Shown here: piece after piece, positions 36,156 through 48,202 of the stretch
Layout of the letters: each line of letters starts with the position of its first letter
Position numbering within the stretch: position 1 is the first letter of the stretch
NCBI GenBank assembly: GCA_003254925.1
Contig: QANZ01039462.1
Span: 40,308-104,307 of the forward strand
Direction of reading: 5' to 3'
Source: Chamaecrista fasciculata
Lineage: Eukaryota; Streptophyta; Magnoliopsida; Fabales; Fabaceae
Length of the DNA stretch: 64,000 nucleotides
The notes under the pieces: model-generated
Seen by the model: only the letters and a program-made list of their open reading frames with translations
What the model was told of the DNA's origin: nothing
The model's database searches: none
Translations under genes and position numbers: made by a program

Positions 36156-37329
36156 AGAAGAAGAAGATGATGATGATGAGGAAGATGAAGAAGCAGAAGC
36201 AGAAGCAAGAGAGAGAAAGAGAGAGATCTGTGTGTGTGTTTGTGGTCTCCAAGTAAAGTGGTTTTCTTTGAGACCCGTTTTCGTGAATCTGCAACAGCAA
36301 GCGTGACCCAAAGGAAGAAGGACGACGATACAAGACCCAACTATTTTTGGTAATAATTCTCCTTCAAACTCGCAATTTTTACCTTTATTTTTAAGTCTTT
36401 CATCTCATTTCTCATCAATTCTTTCATTTTTATTTCTCTTTTTGTTTTTCTTTTTAGCTAGTTGTTCTTTCATGGATTTTTCATTTAAGTATAAACGGTG
36501 GATTACATAATGCTTTTCAAACTTAAAGACGAAATTTGAATTTTCGTCACTTGATTAAATACAATATGTTACTTCTCTTTCATCGTTCTTCTCTTTTGTT
36601 GTCGGCTGGTTATATACATTTTTTTTTATCAAATCATAGCAAGCCATGAAAGAGTGCGGAGCCCATTCAGAAGAAACGTAGGGAATTGAAAATCCACCGA
36701 GAAACACAAAAAACTCAATGCATACGGTCATCAACTCCCAAGATACACATCCTATAGAAGAGAAACCAAATCCCAAGGGAGAGGACAAAAATATAGTAGA
36801 TCATCACCAAACTATACTAAAATGGAGAAGAACTCATCGACAAAACACATCTAAAAAAAGAAGACACAAACCAGACGCCAAGCTCATTTCTTCACTTGTT
36901 TGCAGTTTGATTTCCATCTCCTTTGTTGATCTTCAAAGATTCTGCCGTATCAGGAAAGCCTCTCTTAGGATCTGTTCTTCACCATCTTCAAGCTTTTGAG
37001 AAGAAGTTTGGATTGTAGATTTACAATATTTAAGTCGGTTTTAAAGACAAAAAACACTACCATTATAAGGGAGAGGGACACCTTCATCTCATTCATCGTT
37101 CTTTTCCTTTGTTGCCTGCCGCTTATATAGATACTCATACTATAATTCAAACCCTTAACGCTATTAGTTCATAGTTGCAAATTGTGATTACAATAGTTGC
37201 ATTATTACAATAATCATTCATAGATAAGAATACAATACATATACTCACCAAAAAAAAAAATACATGTGAAGCAATCACAAAGTGAGTGTTTTCCTTAGCT
37301 AAAAAATATTGGGAGAAGGGAGGTACATA
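36156..37329. other. CSLC upstream region
   Basis: The first 60 bases upstream of the ATG are CT-rich on the minus strand (TTCTTCATCTTCC type), typical of a plant 5' UTR. The remainder is AT-rich and no convincing gene is seen. Confidence 0.5.
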
Positions 37330-37530
37330 GTATTACCCATCTTAGTTTTCTTGTTAAAATCTCATTTTGGTCCTTTATATATGGATCATATTTCATTTTG
37401 GTCTTATATCTTCTTTTTTGTTTCAAAGTGGTACTTTATATTTTTATGATTTTTCCCTTTTGGTTTTAAACTCATTTTCGGAAAGTTATTTGACCTAGTT
37501 TGCCCATAGTTACAATTGGGTAGAGAAAGA
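37330..37530. mobile_element. Partial foldback-family element at the broken end of the Ogre-like element
   Basis: TCATTTTGGTCC, GGATCATATTTCATTTTGGTC and TTTGACCTAGTTTGCCCATA followed by AATTGGGTAGAGAAAGAA match the interior of the foldback family at 13399, 23131 and 26535. Only one arm is visible. It adjoins the point where the reverse transcriptase reading frame stops. Confidence 0.5.
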
Positions 37531-38447
37531 ATCACTTGGCTCCACATGGCTCTCAAATAACTTTCTAAGTACCTCCACATGGCTCTCACCTTCTGCTGAC
37601 TTGGCAACCATGTCATCAACATAGACCTCAATCTCCTTGTGCATCATGTCAAGAAATAAAACTACCATGGCACGCTGATAAGTTGCCCCGGCATTCTTTA
37701 ATCCAAAAGGCATGACCTTGTAGCAGAAAGTACCCCATTGAGTAATGAAGGTAGTCTTTTCCTTATCCTCAGGATGCATTGGGATTTGATTATAGCCTGA
37801 GTACCCATCCATGAATGAATATCGGTAGCTCCTAGCTGTATTGTCTACCAATACGTCTATGTGAGGCATGGGGAAATCATCCTTCGGACTGGCTTTATTG
37901 AGGTCTCTATAGTCGACGCACATTCTGACTCGCCCGTCTTTTTTGGGAACCGGGACAATGTTCGCAACCCATTGAGGGTAAGTCGCAACCTCGAGAAAGC
38001 CTGTGTTCCACTGCTTCAAGACTTCTTCCTTGATCTTGAGAGACATGTCAGGACTCATTCTCCTCAATTTTTGCTTCTTTCGTTCTATGTGAGGATAAGT
38101 CGGACTACGATGCGAAGCGATGTCTGGATCAAGCCCGGGCATGTCGTGGACCATGCAAAGACATCAATGTACTCTCGGCATAGATTAATTATATCATCTT
38201 TCTCTGGATTGTCAACTATTTTTATTTCTTTTTTTTTTCTTCCTCTGTCCCCAGATTAATCATTTCAATTTTATCCATGTGGGGCCCGACTCCATTTTCA
38301 TCTGATTCCACTATTTTGGAAAACACACGAGATACTTCTTCATCATCTGATTCTTCATATTCATGCGTATCTATGGTAACCAATGATTCATGCAGCGTAT
38401 GTTTAGGGATTACCGCGTTAGGCAGAGTTTCTGAGGATTGAGATTCC
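37530..38447 (-). pseudogene. Ogre-type pol fragment: linker and N-terminal reverse transcriptase
   Basis: After the intron acceptor at 38448 comes an acidic linker, interrupted by a frameshift in an A-rich run near 38225-38235, then a Ty3/gypsy reverse transcriptase (open 38154-37510). RT motifs in order are WVANIVPVPKKDG, RMCVDYRDLNKASPKD, MDGYSGYNQIPM, FGLKNAGATYQRAM and the catalytic YVDDM. Similarity ends shortly after YVDD at about residue 205, where a short unrelated tail follows. Thumb, RNase H and integrase are absent. Confidence 0.85.
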
Positions 38448-38600
38448 CTGGAACGTAGAAGGAAATTCGAGAATTAAGAGGAGTAGAAAAGAGAGAGAGA
38501 AAGATGAATGCACAATAAACAGAAAATGCAAGCATAGCCACTTTTATTATTTCTTATTTCTGCGATAAGACAAGGTGCCCCAGCTTAAAAGCTAAATTAC
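38448..38600 (-). other. Probable Ogre intron between protease and reverse transcriptase
   Basis: On the minus strand the donor GCGA|GTAATT lies at 38600-38599, and a CT-rich tract ends in the acceptor CGTTCCAG at 38448. The stop codon TAA of the protease frame (38599-38597) overlaps the donor, so splicing would remove it and join the protease frame to the pol linker. Ogre elements are known to carry an intron at this place. The exact donor is inferred. Confidence 0.65.
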
Positions 38601-39607
38601 TCGCTAGAAACTACAAGGATGGGCTCAGCCTTCCAGTTGGATAGCTCCTTCTCTGAATTGGCTTCTTCGGCACTGTTCGCCGCTTTTTCATGATTGTTTT
38701 CCTTGTCATGATTGTCTGCATTGACCGACGGTACAACCTTTTCCTGATTGAGTATTTCCGCAGCCATAGGGAAGGTCTCCCTAATATGGGGAATGCCCTC
38801 GTCCATCATTTTAGCTTTCCCAGCTCGTGCCTTCTTTTGGTCCTCTGTCCCGTCATATCCTAGCCCTTGCTTTCTGACATTCTCCGACAATTTAATGCAG
38901 CGAGGCGTGCCTTGTAATTTTAGACCTAGACCTTTCCCTGGCCTATAACCTTGTTTAGCCATCATGTTCGCATCCACTTGGTTAATGTTGCTTTTTTCCA
39001 GTTTTTTCTCCACCTCAAAGCATTGGAACGATGACTCTTGGGCCTGCTCGATATTTTCGATGTATGGTACAATATTGGGCTTGCTGATCATGAGTGGTTC
39101 CTTAGCTAAAATAGTAACCACCTGCCCATTCTCTATGTACTTCAGCCTTTGATGGAGAGTGGACGGTACCGCGTGTTCCGTGTGAATCCAAGGCCTTCCC
39201 AAAAGCATAGTGTATGCTGGCTCAAAATCCATCACTTGGAATTCGACATTAAAAGTTCTAGGGCCAATCTGTAGGGAAAGAATGATCTCTCCCACTACCT
39301 CTCTTCGTGATCCATCGAAAGCTTGAACCACCATGTCTGAATATCCTAAATTTGACAGGTCCACTGGGAGTTGTTCCAATGTGGCCATTGGCAGGACATT
39401 GAGAGCAGATCCTCCGTCGATAAGGATTTTAGCGATGACACTACCAAAGCATTTTGCCGTGATGTGCAGGGCTTTGGGTCTTCCGAACACACTTGGGCAT
39501 ACTTCATTTTCATTAAACATGATAGATGTGGAGCGAATGGTGACATCCACCAGATTAACCATTTGCTCTGGTGTAGTGTTTGGTTTAACATGGGCCTCGT
39601 TTAGCAC
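38597..39607 (-). pseudogene. Ogre-type aspartic protease with G-patch-like segment
   Basis: An open stretch of 336 codons. The retropepsin active site is LIDGGSALNVLP (Asp-Gly-Gly-Ser in place of the more common Asp-Thr/Ser-Gly, a variant of Tat-lineage proteases), followed by VLGRPWIH-like MLLGRPWIH downstream. A later GYRPGKGLGLKLQG segment resembles the G-patch-like motif found after the protease in Ogre/Tat elements. The acidic C-terminal tail ends at the intron donor. It would be expressed as part of gag-pro, but the upstream reading frame is disturbed near 39608-39748. Confidence 0.82.
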
Positions 39608-39748
39608 AGCTTGGAGAGCCTTTCTATGAGCTTCTGAGCTTCATTTGTTCGACTATATTGTAGTCGCTTTGCTTCATAATCTGGAGAAACTCTTCCTCTG
39701 CCTTTTCCTCAGGGGTGGCAGATTTCTCTGGTGCCTTTGGGGTTTGCT

Positions 39749-40139
39749 TCATATGACTTTATTCTCAATTAGTGCCAAAATGTGACACCTGAATGCGTCA
39801 CAATTTTCGATGGAGTGTCCCACAGCACCCATTTGATATTCGCATTGCTGGTCAGGGCGGTACCATTTGGGAAATGGTGGAGTCATTGGTCGAGAAGTCC
39901 TTGGTCCTAGTATTTGCTGCTTCAAGAGATCTTGGTAGAGCTCTGAATTGGAGACACCAAAATTTGGCATTGGTCTATTATCCCGTTGGTATTTGGGTTT
40001 TTGACCCTGATTTTGCAGTCTGTTAGGCTCTCCGCTGTTATTTGGGGCGTTGTACGAATTTCGGCTCACATTGTAGCTATAACTTTGACCACCTTGAGCC
40101 TGACCTACAAAGTTCACATCTCCCTCCTTTTTCTTATAC
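39749..40139 (-). pseudogene. Ogre-type gag, C-terminal part (downstream of the copia insertion)
   Basis: The second half of gag, separated from the first by the copia element. It is rich in Gln, Asn and Ser and includes a degenerate zinc-knuckle-like segment CEYQMGAVGHSIENC that keeps Cys, Gly, His and Cys but lacks the second Cys. The part between here and 39607 contains stop codons and apparent frame loss. The TSD bases 40140-40144 mark the junction with the copia LTR. Confidence 0.8.
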
Positions 40140-40144
40140 GTTCC

Positions 40145-42021
40145 TGTTGGAGATTGTGCCCTAGGGCCAATCATTTTATGTAAAATGTTATGAACATTTG
40201 GATTAATTTATAGAGATAAATTATTTTGTTATCATAATTAGCATGTTTACTATGATAGCGTCCATGATTAATTATGTGATAATTAATCTAAATTTGTCCC
40301 TGGTCGATTGTTTTCGTGGGACCGAAATTGAACTAAGACCAGCATGACCTCGGTGTATGGAGATACATGCACTAGATGCTTTACGAGAGTCATGGTGCAA
40401 TTATGTAAGGGGTTACGAGTTGCTGGACTGACCAGAGAGTCCTGCATGGGTTTAGTCATGGTGCAATTATCTAAGGTCATCATTATTCCAGCGTTGCAGT
40501 TGTCAGACTTTGCCCTAGGACTTCGAGACTAACTCAGGAAATTGAGATTAACTCAGGAAATCGAGAAAGTTGAGGTTTCGATTATGGATGACTTTCCTGT
40601 GCCTAATCCATGAACAAGATATCGTGTGACAATAGGGTCTATGACAAGGTGGTACTAAGGTTAAGTCGGTTTTGGTAAAAACGATAACTCACGTGTTTTG
40701 GGTAGTCGTGATGGCTTGCTAGAGTCCGCTCACGACCTGTAAGTCATAGAGATGGCTTACTGCCAACTTCACGTGAGGCCTGCTGGGTCACACATGAGCA
40801 GGATCAGGACATCACTTAAAGGGACACGAATTAGGGTTAATTCGTGGGTCACTCCGGTGGCACAATTTAAGACATAGCAAAATGTTTGGGACATTAAGTC
40901 TTGTCTTAAATAATCTACAGTTGTGAAATATTTAAATTTGTGGGACAAGTTTAAATATAATAATTGTTAAATATTTAATGGGATTAATTATTTACAATTA
41001 TAATATTAGGGAATAATATATCAGATAAGATTCCTAAAAGTTAGGAGATTATTGATTTATAAAATTCCCCAATATAAATTTGAGGGTGGCGCCTCATTTA
41101 GTGGCATTTAGATTAATAAAATTGTTTTATTAATTTAAGTCATGAGTTTGAATTCAAAAGATTTGATCTAGATATCAAAAGATTTGAATCATAGATATTA
41201 GGGAATATCTTAACTTAGAATCTTTGGGAAATCATGACTTCCTAAAATTAGAAATGTTTTTTATTTATAAAATTCCAAGATAAATTGAAGGAGCATGGCG
41301 CCTTGCACCTTGTGGGTCCCAGGGAAGATTTGATCTTCCATTTGATTCTGCAAGATTGCATTTTGAATTTAAATTGAAATATTAAGGTAATATTTTAATT
41401 AGAAATTCAAGTCCTAAAATTATGATTTTATTGTAATCTCATGATTTTAGGATTATTAAAATTCCCTATTTTATGAAATAAAATAAGGGGAAGTCGCCTA
41501 GCACCTAACCCTAAGTTATTGTGTGATTTTGTCTTCTCCTTGTAGAGAGAGAGAAAAATCGCCACTTTCAACCCTAGAGAGAGAAGAGGTGAATTTCCTA
41601 AGGGGTTAGAGAGAGTTTGCCTTGTTCAACAATCAGGGTTTTTGAGAGTAGGAGAACAAAAGGAGTTTTGTGTCTCCCTGCTCCCTGCGCCACCTTTTGC
41701 TCTTTGATTCAAGAAGGAGTTCTTGAATTCAAAAGCACTGTAGATTGGTCCCTGGTTCTTTTGGAGAAAAGAACGGAAGGCTAGCACCTTAGTGCCCGAA
41801 AAACTGTTCGTGTGGATCACCGGTGGAGGAAGGACGCGTCACGTGGACTTCTAGCAAACGCCCCGTACAACCAAACCGATTGGAACTCGTGAGGTATACC
41901 ACTATCTTAACAGGTTTTAAATTCAACTAGCGGATCCGTTCGGGAATTTTGGGCCTGGCGCATTTAAATTTTAATTTTATATTTCTGCTTCCGCTGCGTT
42001 TTGCGCCTTGAATTCCCAACA
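40145..42021 (+). repeat. Copia 5' LTR (1877 bp)
   Basis: Starts TGTTGGAGATTGTGCC and ends GAATTCCCAACA. Compared with the 3' LTR it has a rearranged or deleted segment around 40455-40560 and lacks the 112-bp tandem duplication. Otherwise it is highly similar. Confidence 0.95.
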
Positions 42022-42022
42022 G

Positions 42023-42035
42023 TGGTATCAGAGCC
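42023..42035 (+). other. Copia primer-binding site (initiator tRNA-Met type)
   Basis: TGGTATCAGAGCC lies one base after the 5' LTR and is complementary to the 3' end of plant initiator tRNA-Met, the usual copia primer. Confidence 0.9.
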
Positions 42036-43564
42036 ACGCTAGTCCTTGGATTTAAAACTGTTTATGTGTACATATGATGTATGATATGTGTGTTTACCGC
42101 TTACAATCACATGCTTTGGTTTTACGAAAAAATCCACCGAACGTTTTTCTTTAAAAATTCAATCTACGGAAAAAGGTGCAAATTATATGTATATGATACA
42201 TACGGAATCGATAGGATCGATTGGAAAATTTTTCATGAACTTTAAGGCCAAAATCGAAAATCCCTATATAATTATAAATAAAATTGTTTTAATTATAATT
42301 ATAGTGGGGTGGCTGAAAATTTATTAAAATTATGAATTTTAAAATTTTTGGGGTCAATAATTTAAATTCTTGAATGTGATTCCTGAATTTTATAATTATT
42401 GATAATAGGCCTAATTTCAAGAAAGGCATGTTAAAATTGCACAAACCCTGAATTGAACACATTTTAAAAATGGTTTTTGATATGTGTTGTTGTATGCTGT
42501 GTTTGACATAATTATATGAATTGTTCATATGTGAATTGTGTGGTGTTGGATATGGCTCTAGGGTTTTTGGTAAATACGGCCTGCATGTCGTCTCCCTCCA
42601 CTCTATTGTAATTTTACTTCTAGTTTATACCTCAATGTAACTGGGGTTTATTCTCTTGTAATTTTATTTTTCTTTTAAGAAAAATTCTCTCATTGGCTTG
42701 GGAGAATTATAGGGTAGATGGGCCATATCTAAACACGGTATATGTCTTTACATTTAGTTTGTATGTGATGCGCTAGATGTATGTTTAGGGTGCGAAATTT
42801 TAACATGCTAATTTTAAATTTTACGCTATAACCACGTATACGATGCGAGCGTGGGATTTTGCATAGGATGCAAGATCCGTTCGCATGTTTATATGTATGT
42901 GATACATGGGGAAATAAACATGTGGCATGACTCGTTTAATTTTAAAAGGAGTTTTAAAAATTAAACTATAAAACGGAAAATTTTAAAATTAAACCCTTTT
43001 AGAAAATCTTAAGTTTTAATGCTGTCGGTAAAACGCCCTGTCAAAATCTTGTTCATCATGGAGCGGTGATCGCCTACGCGATACCTAACTGCCTTGACCT
43101 TGAGGAGACACGGGTGAATGGGAGTTTCAACGCGACGCCCATTGAAATCTTGGTTCTTTGAATGCGGTGATCGCCTACGAGACACGTATTTCAGTTGGGC
43201 CTTGATGATATGGGGTTGGGCTTCGGCCTCGTTGTTTTGAACCTAGCCATTCACATGTTTTATCGTGTGACTTAATGGGGTTATCAAAACGGTTTTGGAC
43301 CTCAAGGCATTAGATGGGATAAACATGCCATAATAAGTATCATATGATGATACAGTCCCATAAGGATCTAAGAGTCACATGAGATGTGATTGGTAAAGAG
43401 TTACCTACCTAAATAACCAAAGGGTGCATGATCGCCTACGCGACGGTAAACTTTGGTGAAATATGGGTCTTAGCCACTAATAATAAATTTTATGGGTTTT
43501 ATAAAATGGTGGATATTTATTTTTCCTGCTAATTAAACTTTTCATATCTAAATTGTAGAATCAA
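42036..43564 (+). other. Copia leader (untranslated region before gag)
   Basis: About 1.5 kb without a long ORF. It contains several copies of a GATCGCCTACG motif (near 43068, 43168 and 43430). No protein is encoded. Confidence 0.65.
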
Positions 43565-46300
43565 ATGGCAACAAACGTTCCAACACTATCACTGCGATCT
43601 GTCCTTGAGAAGGGCAAGTTGACTGGGACTAACTTTCTCAACTGGTACCGAAATCTGAGAATTGTTCTCACCCAGGAGAGAAAGCTCTATGTCCTGGAAA
43701 ACCCCAGCCCTGAACTACCTGCTGCAAACGCTCCAAGAGCACAGAGAGATGCATATGAGAAGCATCAAAGTGACTCTGTGGACGTTGCCTGTCTTATGCT
43801 GGTTACCATGGTTCTCGAGATCCAAAAGAACTTGGAGAACATGGGGGCATATGAGATGATTGTTGGGGAATTCAGAGGCGCCTAAACCAGCGGAAGAAAA
43901 ACATAAAATTAAAAAAAAACAAAACGCGCAAGGGCCAAGAATTCCCGAACGGATCCGCTAGCTGAATTTAAAACTTTTAGATAGTGGTATACCTCACGAG
44001 TTTCAATCGGTTTGGTTGTACGGGGCGCGTCCTAGAAGTCCACGTAATGCGTCCTTCCTCCGCCGGTGATCCACACGAACAGTTTTGGAGATGCCTAGGT
44101 GCTAGCCTCCTTCACTTCTCCAAGTGAATCAGGGACCTTTATCTACGGTGTTCTTTAATTCAAGAACTCTTCTTGAATTCTCCAAGAACAGTATGGCGCC
44201 TTGATCAAGAATCCAATTCTTGATCTACACAACCTTGTCACACAAAACTAAACTCCTTTAGAGTTGTGCGCCACTTTCTCTCTCTAGGAAACTAGGTTGC
44301 GTTTTCTCTCTCCTCACCAAGAGCAAAATCGAATTTTCCCTTGTGAATAACTAGGCTAAAGTCGATTTTCTAAGTGTGCATGGCCTCTCTCTTTAGTCGA
44401 CTTAGGCTTATATATATAGGGTTTGGGGACTTTGATAATTATAATTAGGGAATCCCTAAATTATAGGATTATCAAATTATAAAATCATAAGATCTCTATA
44501 TCACAATTTTAAGACTTGAATTCCTAATTAAAATATTACCTTAATATTTTAATTTCAATTCAAATTGCAATCTTGGAGAATCAAATTGGAAGATCAAATC
44601 TTCCCAAGATATTCCCAAGCCATGCGCCTCCCCTCTTCAATTTTTGTTGGAATTTAATAAATCAAAATAACAATCCTAACTTTTAGGAAGTTATAACTAA
44701 CTTGTTATTTTCCAACAATATTGATTTAAAGTATTACCTTAATATTTTTAACTCAATCTTTTTGAATCTTGAATTCTAGTTTATTATTGAATTAAAATAT
44801 TACACTAATATCTTTAATCCAATTAACCTAGAATTCAGATTTCCCTATAATTATTGAATTAAAATATTACCTTAATATTTTTAATTCAATCATTTGAAAT
44901 CTAGATCAAATCTTTGAATTCAAATTTAAGCCATGATTTTAATTAATAAAACATTTTTATTAATTAAATTCCCTTGCATATATGAGGCGCCAACCTCCTC
45001 ATATTTCTCCCAATATTAGTGAATTTAATAAATTAATAATTTCCTAACTCTTAGGAACCTTATCCAATTTATCATTCCCTAATATTATAAATAGGAATAT
45101 AATTGTAAATAGACTAATCCAATTATCTATTTAAACAATTATCATATATATTTAAATTTGTCCCACAAATTCAAATATCATATCTGTAGATATTTATTTA
45201 AGACAAGACTTCATGTCCCAATACAATCAATTATGTCTTAAACGGTGTCACTAATGTGTCCCACGAATTAACCCTAATTCGCGTCCCAGCTTGGCATCTG
45301 GTTCTTGCTCGTGTGTGACCCAGCAGGCCCCACGTGAAGTTGGCAGCAAGCCATCTCCATGACTCACAAGTCGAGAGCGCACTCTAGCAAGCCATCACGA
45401 CTACCCAAAACACGTGAGTTATCATTTAACCCCAAAACGACTTAACCTTAGTACCACCTTGTCCTGATCCCTTTTTGTCCTACGATATGTTGGTCATGGA
45501 TTAGGCATGGGAAAGTCATCCATAATCCAAACCTCAACTTTCTCGATTCCCTGAGTAAGTCCCAATTACCAGTGTGGCCACACATTCCTTGGACAGACTC
45601 ATCAAGGGGCCCAGTTAAATATCTCCCATCTCCATGAGGGACAAAATTCCATCTAGGTCAACCACATTCCTCAGCACGACAATCAACCAAACCCGTACTC
45701 AGCCCTTATGGCTGCCCTGTTACGGGCAACGTTAGACTAAGCCAAAGTTTGACAACTGTAACGCCGGAATAATCAAGACCTCAGGTCTAAGGGCATCGTG
45801 ACAGGTGTACAGGAGAGACCAGCTAATGACTGAAACCCATGCAGAACTCTCCGGGTCGGTCCAGCAATTTGTAACTCCTTACATAATTGCACCATGACTC
45901 TCGTCCCAGCATCTAGTGCATGCATCTCTATGCACTGAGGTCAGGCTGGTCTTAGTTCATTTCAAGTTCCCACCTGAATGATCGACCAGGGACAGTTTAG
46001 ATTAATTATCTCATAATTAATCAAGGACTGTTATCATAGTAAACATGCTAATAATATGATAACCTTTAATTTATCTCCATAAATTAATTAATATGTTCCA
46101 AACATATTTTCAAAATGATTGGCCCTAGGGCACAATCTCCATCAATGATAACACATGTCAGGGAAATGTTCCAAGTACAGGCAAGACAAGAGAGGTTTGA
46201 GACTGCAAAGGCTCTTTACTCTTGCAAGATGGCAGAAGGTGGATCTGTGAGTGCCCACGTCTTAAAGATGAGGGGGTATATAGATCACCTTGCCAGGCTG
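43565..46300 (+). pseudogene. Copia gag, split by a reverse-oriented solo LTR
   Basis: The gag N-terminus begins at ATG 43565 (MATNVPTLSLRSVLEKGKLT and TNFLNWYRNLRIVL, typical UBN2/copia gag) and runs to 43860. The reading frame resumes after the inserted LTR at 46150 with MFQVQARQERFETAKALYSC and SAHVLKMRGYIDHL, then hits TGA at 46301-46303. Beyond this stop the gag C-terminus continues in the next open frame. The host protein is thus destroyed twice. Confidence 0.9.
43856..46149 (-). mobile_element. Solo LTR of a sister copia subfamily
   Basis: The LTR is 43861-46144 (2284 bp), in opposite orientation to the host copia. On the minus strand it begins TGATGGAGATTGTGCCCTAG and ends GAATTCCCCAACA. 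It shares long blocks with the host LTRs but is clearly diverged and longer. Perfect 5-bp duplications ATGAT flank it at 43856-43860 and 46145-46149. No internal region is present, so LTR-LTR recombination removed it. Confidence 0.95.
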
Positions 46301-46312
46301 TGATTTCCCATT

Positions 46313-48202
46313 TTGCCAGAGCTAGCGACGGATTTGATCCTTAATTCGCTACTTAGAAGTTATGACCAGTTCGTCTTAAACTTTAATATGAATGGCATGG
46401 AGAAATCCGTATCTGAACTGCATGGGATGCTGAAGACTGCTGAGGCATCTATAAAGAAGGCGCCTAGCACTGTCTTTCTAGTTCAGAACAAGGGAAAGGG
46501 GAAGGGCAAAGGAAAGAGGAAAGGAGACGCCGAGGTTGGTGGGACCAAGCCTACGGCTAAGCCTAACCCACCGCCTGCCAAGAAGGCAAAGCCCACTAAG
46601 GATGCAGTTTGTTTCTTCTGCCAGAAGCCTGGACACTGGAAGAGGAATTGCAAGCTGTACATGGAAGATCTGAAGAAGAAGAAGAAGAGCGAAGCCTCTA
46701 CTTCAGGTATCTATGTTATAGGTGTTCACTTGTCTACTCCTACCACTTGGATATTGGATACTGCTTGTGGTTCTCACATATGTACTAATGTGCAGGGGTT
46801 TAGAAGAAGTAGAAAGCTGAGCAGAGGCGAGGTGGACCTACGAGTAGGCAATGGAGCAAGGGTTGCTGCTGCTGCTGTAGGAACATACGAGCTAGTTTTG
46901 CCCACTGGGCTTATTTTGTTTTTGAACAATTGTTATTATGTTCCATCCTTGAGTTCTAACATTATATCACTTTCTTATTTGGATAAGGAAGGATTTGTTT
47001 GTGTGAATGGGAATGGAAAATGTTCAATTTACAAAGATAATGTGTTATATGCTGATGGAGATCTGCACGATAACCACTATATCTTAAAATTGGAACAACA
47101 ACGTAATAACGAGATCTATAACATCGATACAAAAAGGATTAAGATTAACGAATCTAATCCTACATACCTTTGGCATTGTCGTTTAGGCCGTATAAATGAG
47201 AAACGCCAAGAGAAGCTCCATAGAGATGGACTTCTAAGCTCATTTGATTTTGAATCATATGATGCTTGCGAATCTTGTTTACTTGGAAAAATGACAAAGG
47301 CGCCCATCACTAGCCACAGTGAGAGGGCATCTGACTTGTTGGGAATCATACATAGTGATGTATGTGGACCCATGAGTACACAAGTTAGAGGTGGTTACTC
47401 TTATTTCATTACGTTTACTGACGACCTCAGTAGGTATGGCTACGTCTACCTAATGAAGCACAAGTCAGAGTCTTTTGAAATGTTCAAGAGATTTCAAAAT
47501 GAAGTTGAGAACAAACTTGGCAAGAGAATTAAGGTACTTCGATCCGATCGAGGTGGTGAATATTTGAGCCAAGAGTTTATTGATCATCTTAGAGGTTGTG
47601 GGATCGTCTCACAACTTACTCCTTCTGGAACCCCACAGTGGAATGGTGTGTCTGAGAGGAGGAATCGAACTCTATTGGATATGGTTCGATCTATGATGAG
47701 TCAAACTGATCTTCCGCCATCCTTTTGGGGACATGCTTTAGAAGCTGCCGCGTTCACACTTAACCGTGTTCCGTCTAAGGCAGTTGAGAAGACACCATAT
47801 GAGATATGGAAAGGGAAGAGTCCCGATTTGTCTTATCTCAAAGTTTGGGGATGTGAAGTTTACGTTAAACAACAAGCTAACGATAAACTATCCGCCAAAT
47901 CCCTCAAGTGCTTGTTTGTAGGGTACCCCAAGGAAACGAGGGGATACTATGTTTACTGCCCATCTAACAACAAAGTGTTTGTAGTCAGAAGTGGATTCTT
48001 TCTAGAGAAGGATCTTGTTTCCAAAAGAAACAGTGGGAGTAAGGTGGATCTCGAAGAAGTTCAAGATCCACAAGGCACTTCAGAGGCACAGACGGAAACT
48101 GGAGAAGATCCACAAGATGTTGTGGAACCTCCTCCAGAAGCACAAGGACCACGAAGGTCTGATAGAACATGTTTTCAGCCACAAAGATATGGATTTTGGT
48201 GA
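46313..48202 (+). pseudogene. Copia gag C-terminus, protease and integrase
   Basis: An open stretch of 629 codons, in frame with the gag segment upstream of the TGA. In order it has the gag end (LATDLILNSLLRSYDQFVLN), a Lys-rich linker and the zinc knuckle CFFCQKPGHWKRNC at about residue 100. Next come the protease site WILDTACGSHIC, the GAG-pre-integrase segment (WHCRLGRINEKR, ESCLLGKMTKAP) and the integrase core with HSDVCGPM, FTDDLSRYGYVYLM and the DDE-type Glu in NGVSERRNRTLLDMVRSMM. The C-terminal integrase part ends RRSDR. The frame is lost at 48200, before the reverse transcriptase. The protease Ser of the usual DSG-type motif reads Thr-Ala here, which may be a lineage feature or decay. 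Confidence 0.93.

Noticed and set aside
35783-36340. Long Ser/Pro/Thr- or Gln-rich ORFs overlapping CSLC exon 1
   Set aside because: They are out-of-frame shadows of the CSLC exon and of its trinucleotide repeat.
41626-41820. Short ORF (with an almost identical copy at 51547-51741)
   Set aside because: It occurs in both copia LTRs because the LTRs are copies, and there is no sign of a real protein.
42036-43564. Repeated GATCGCCTACG motifs as a possible CRISPR-like or regulatory array
   Set aside because: There are only a few irregularly spaced copies in a retrotransposon leader, with no repeat-spacer structure.
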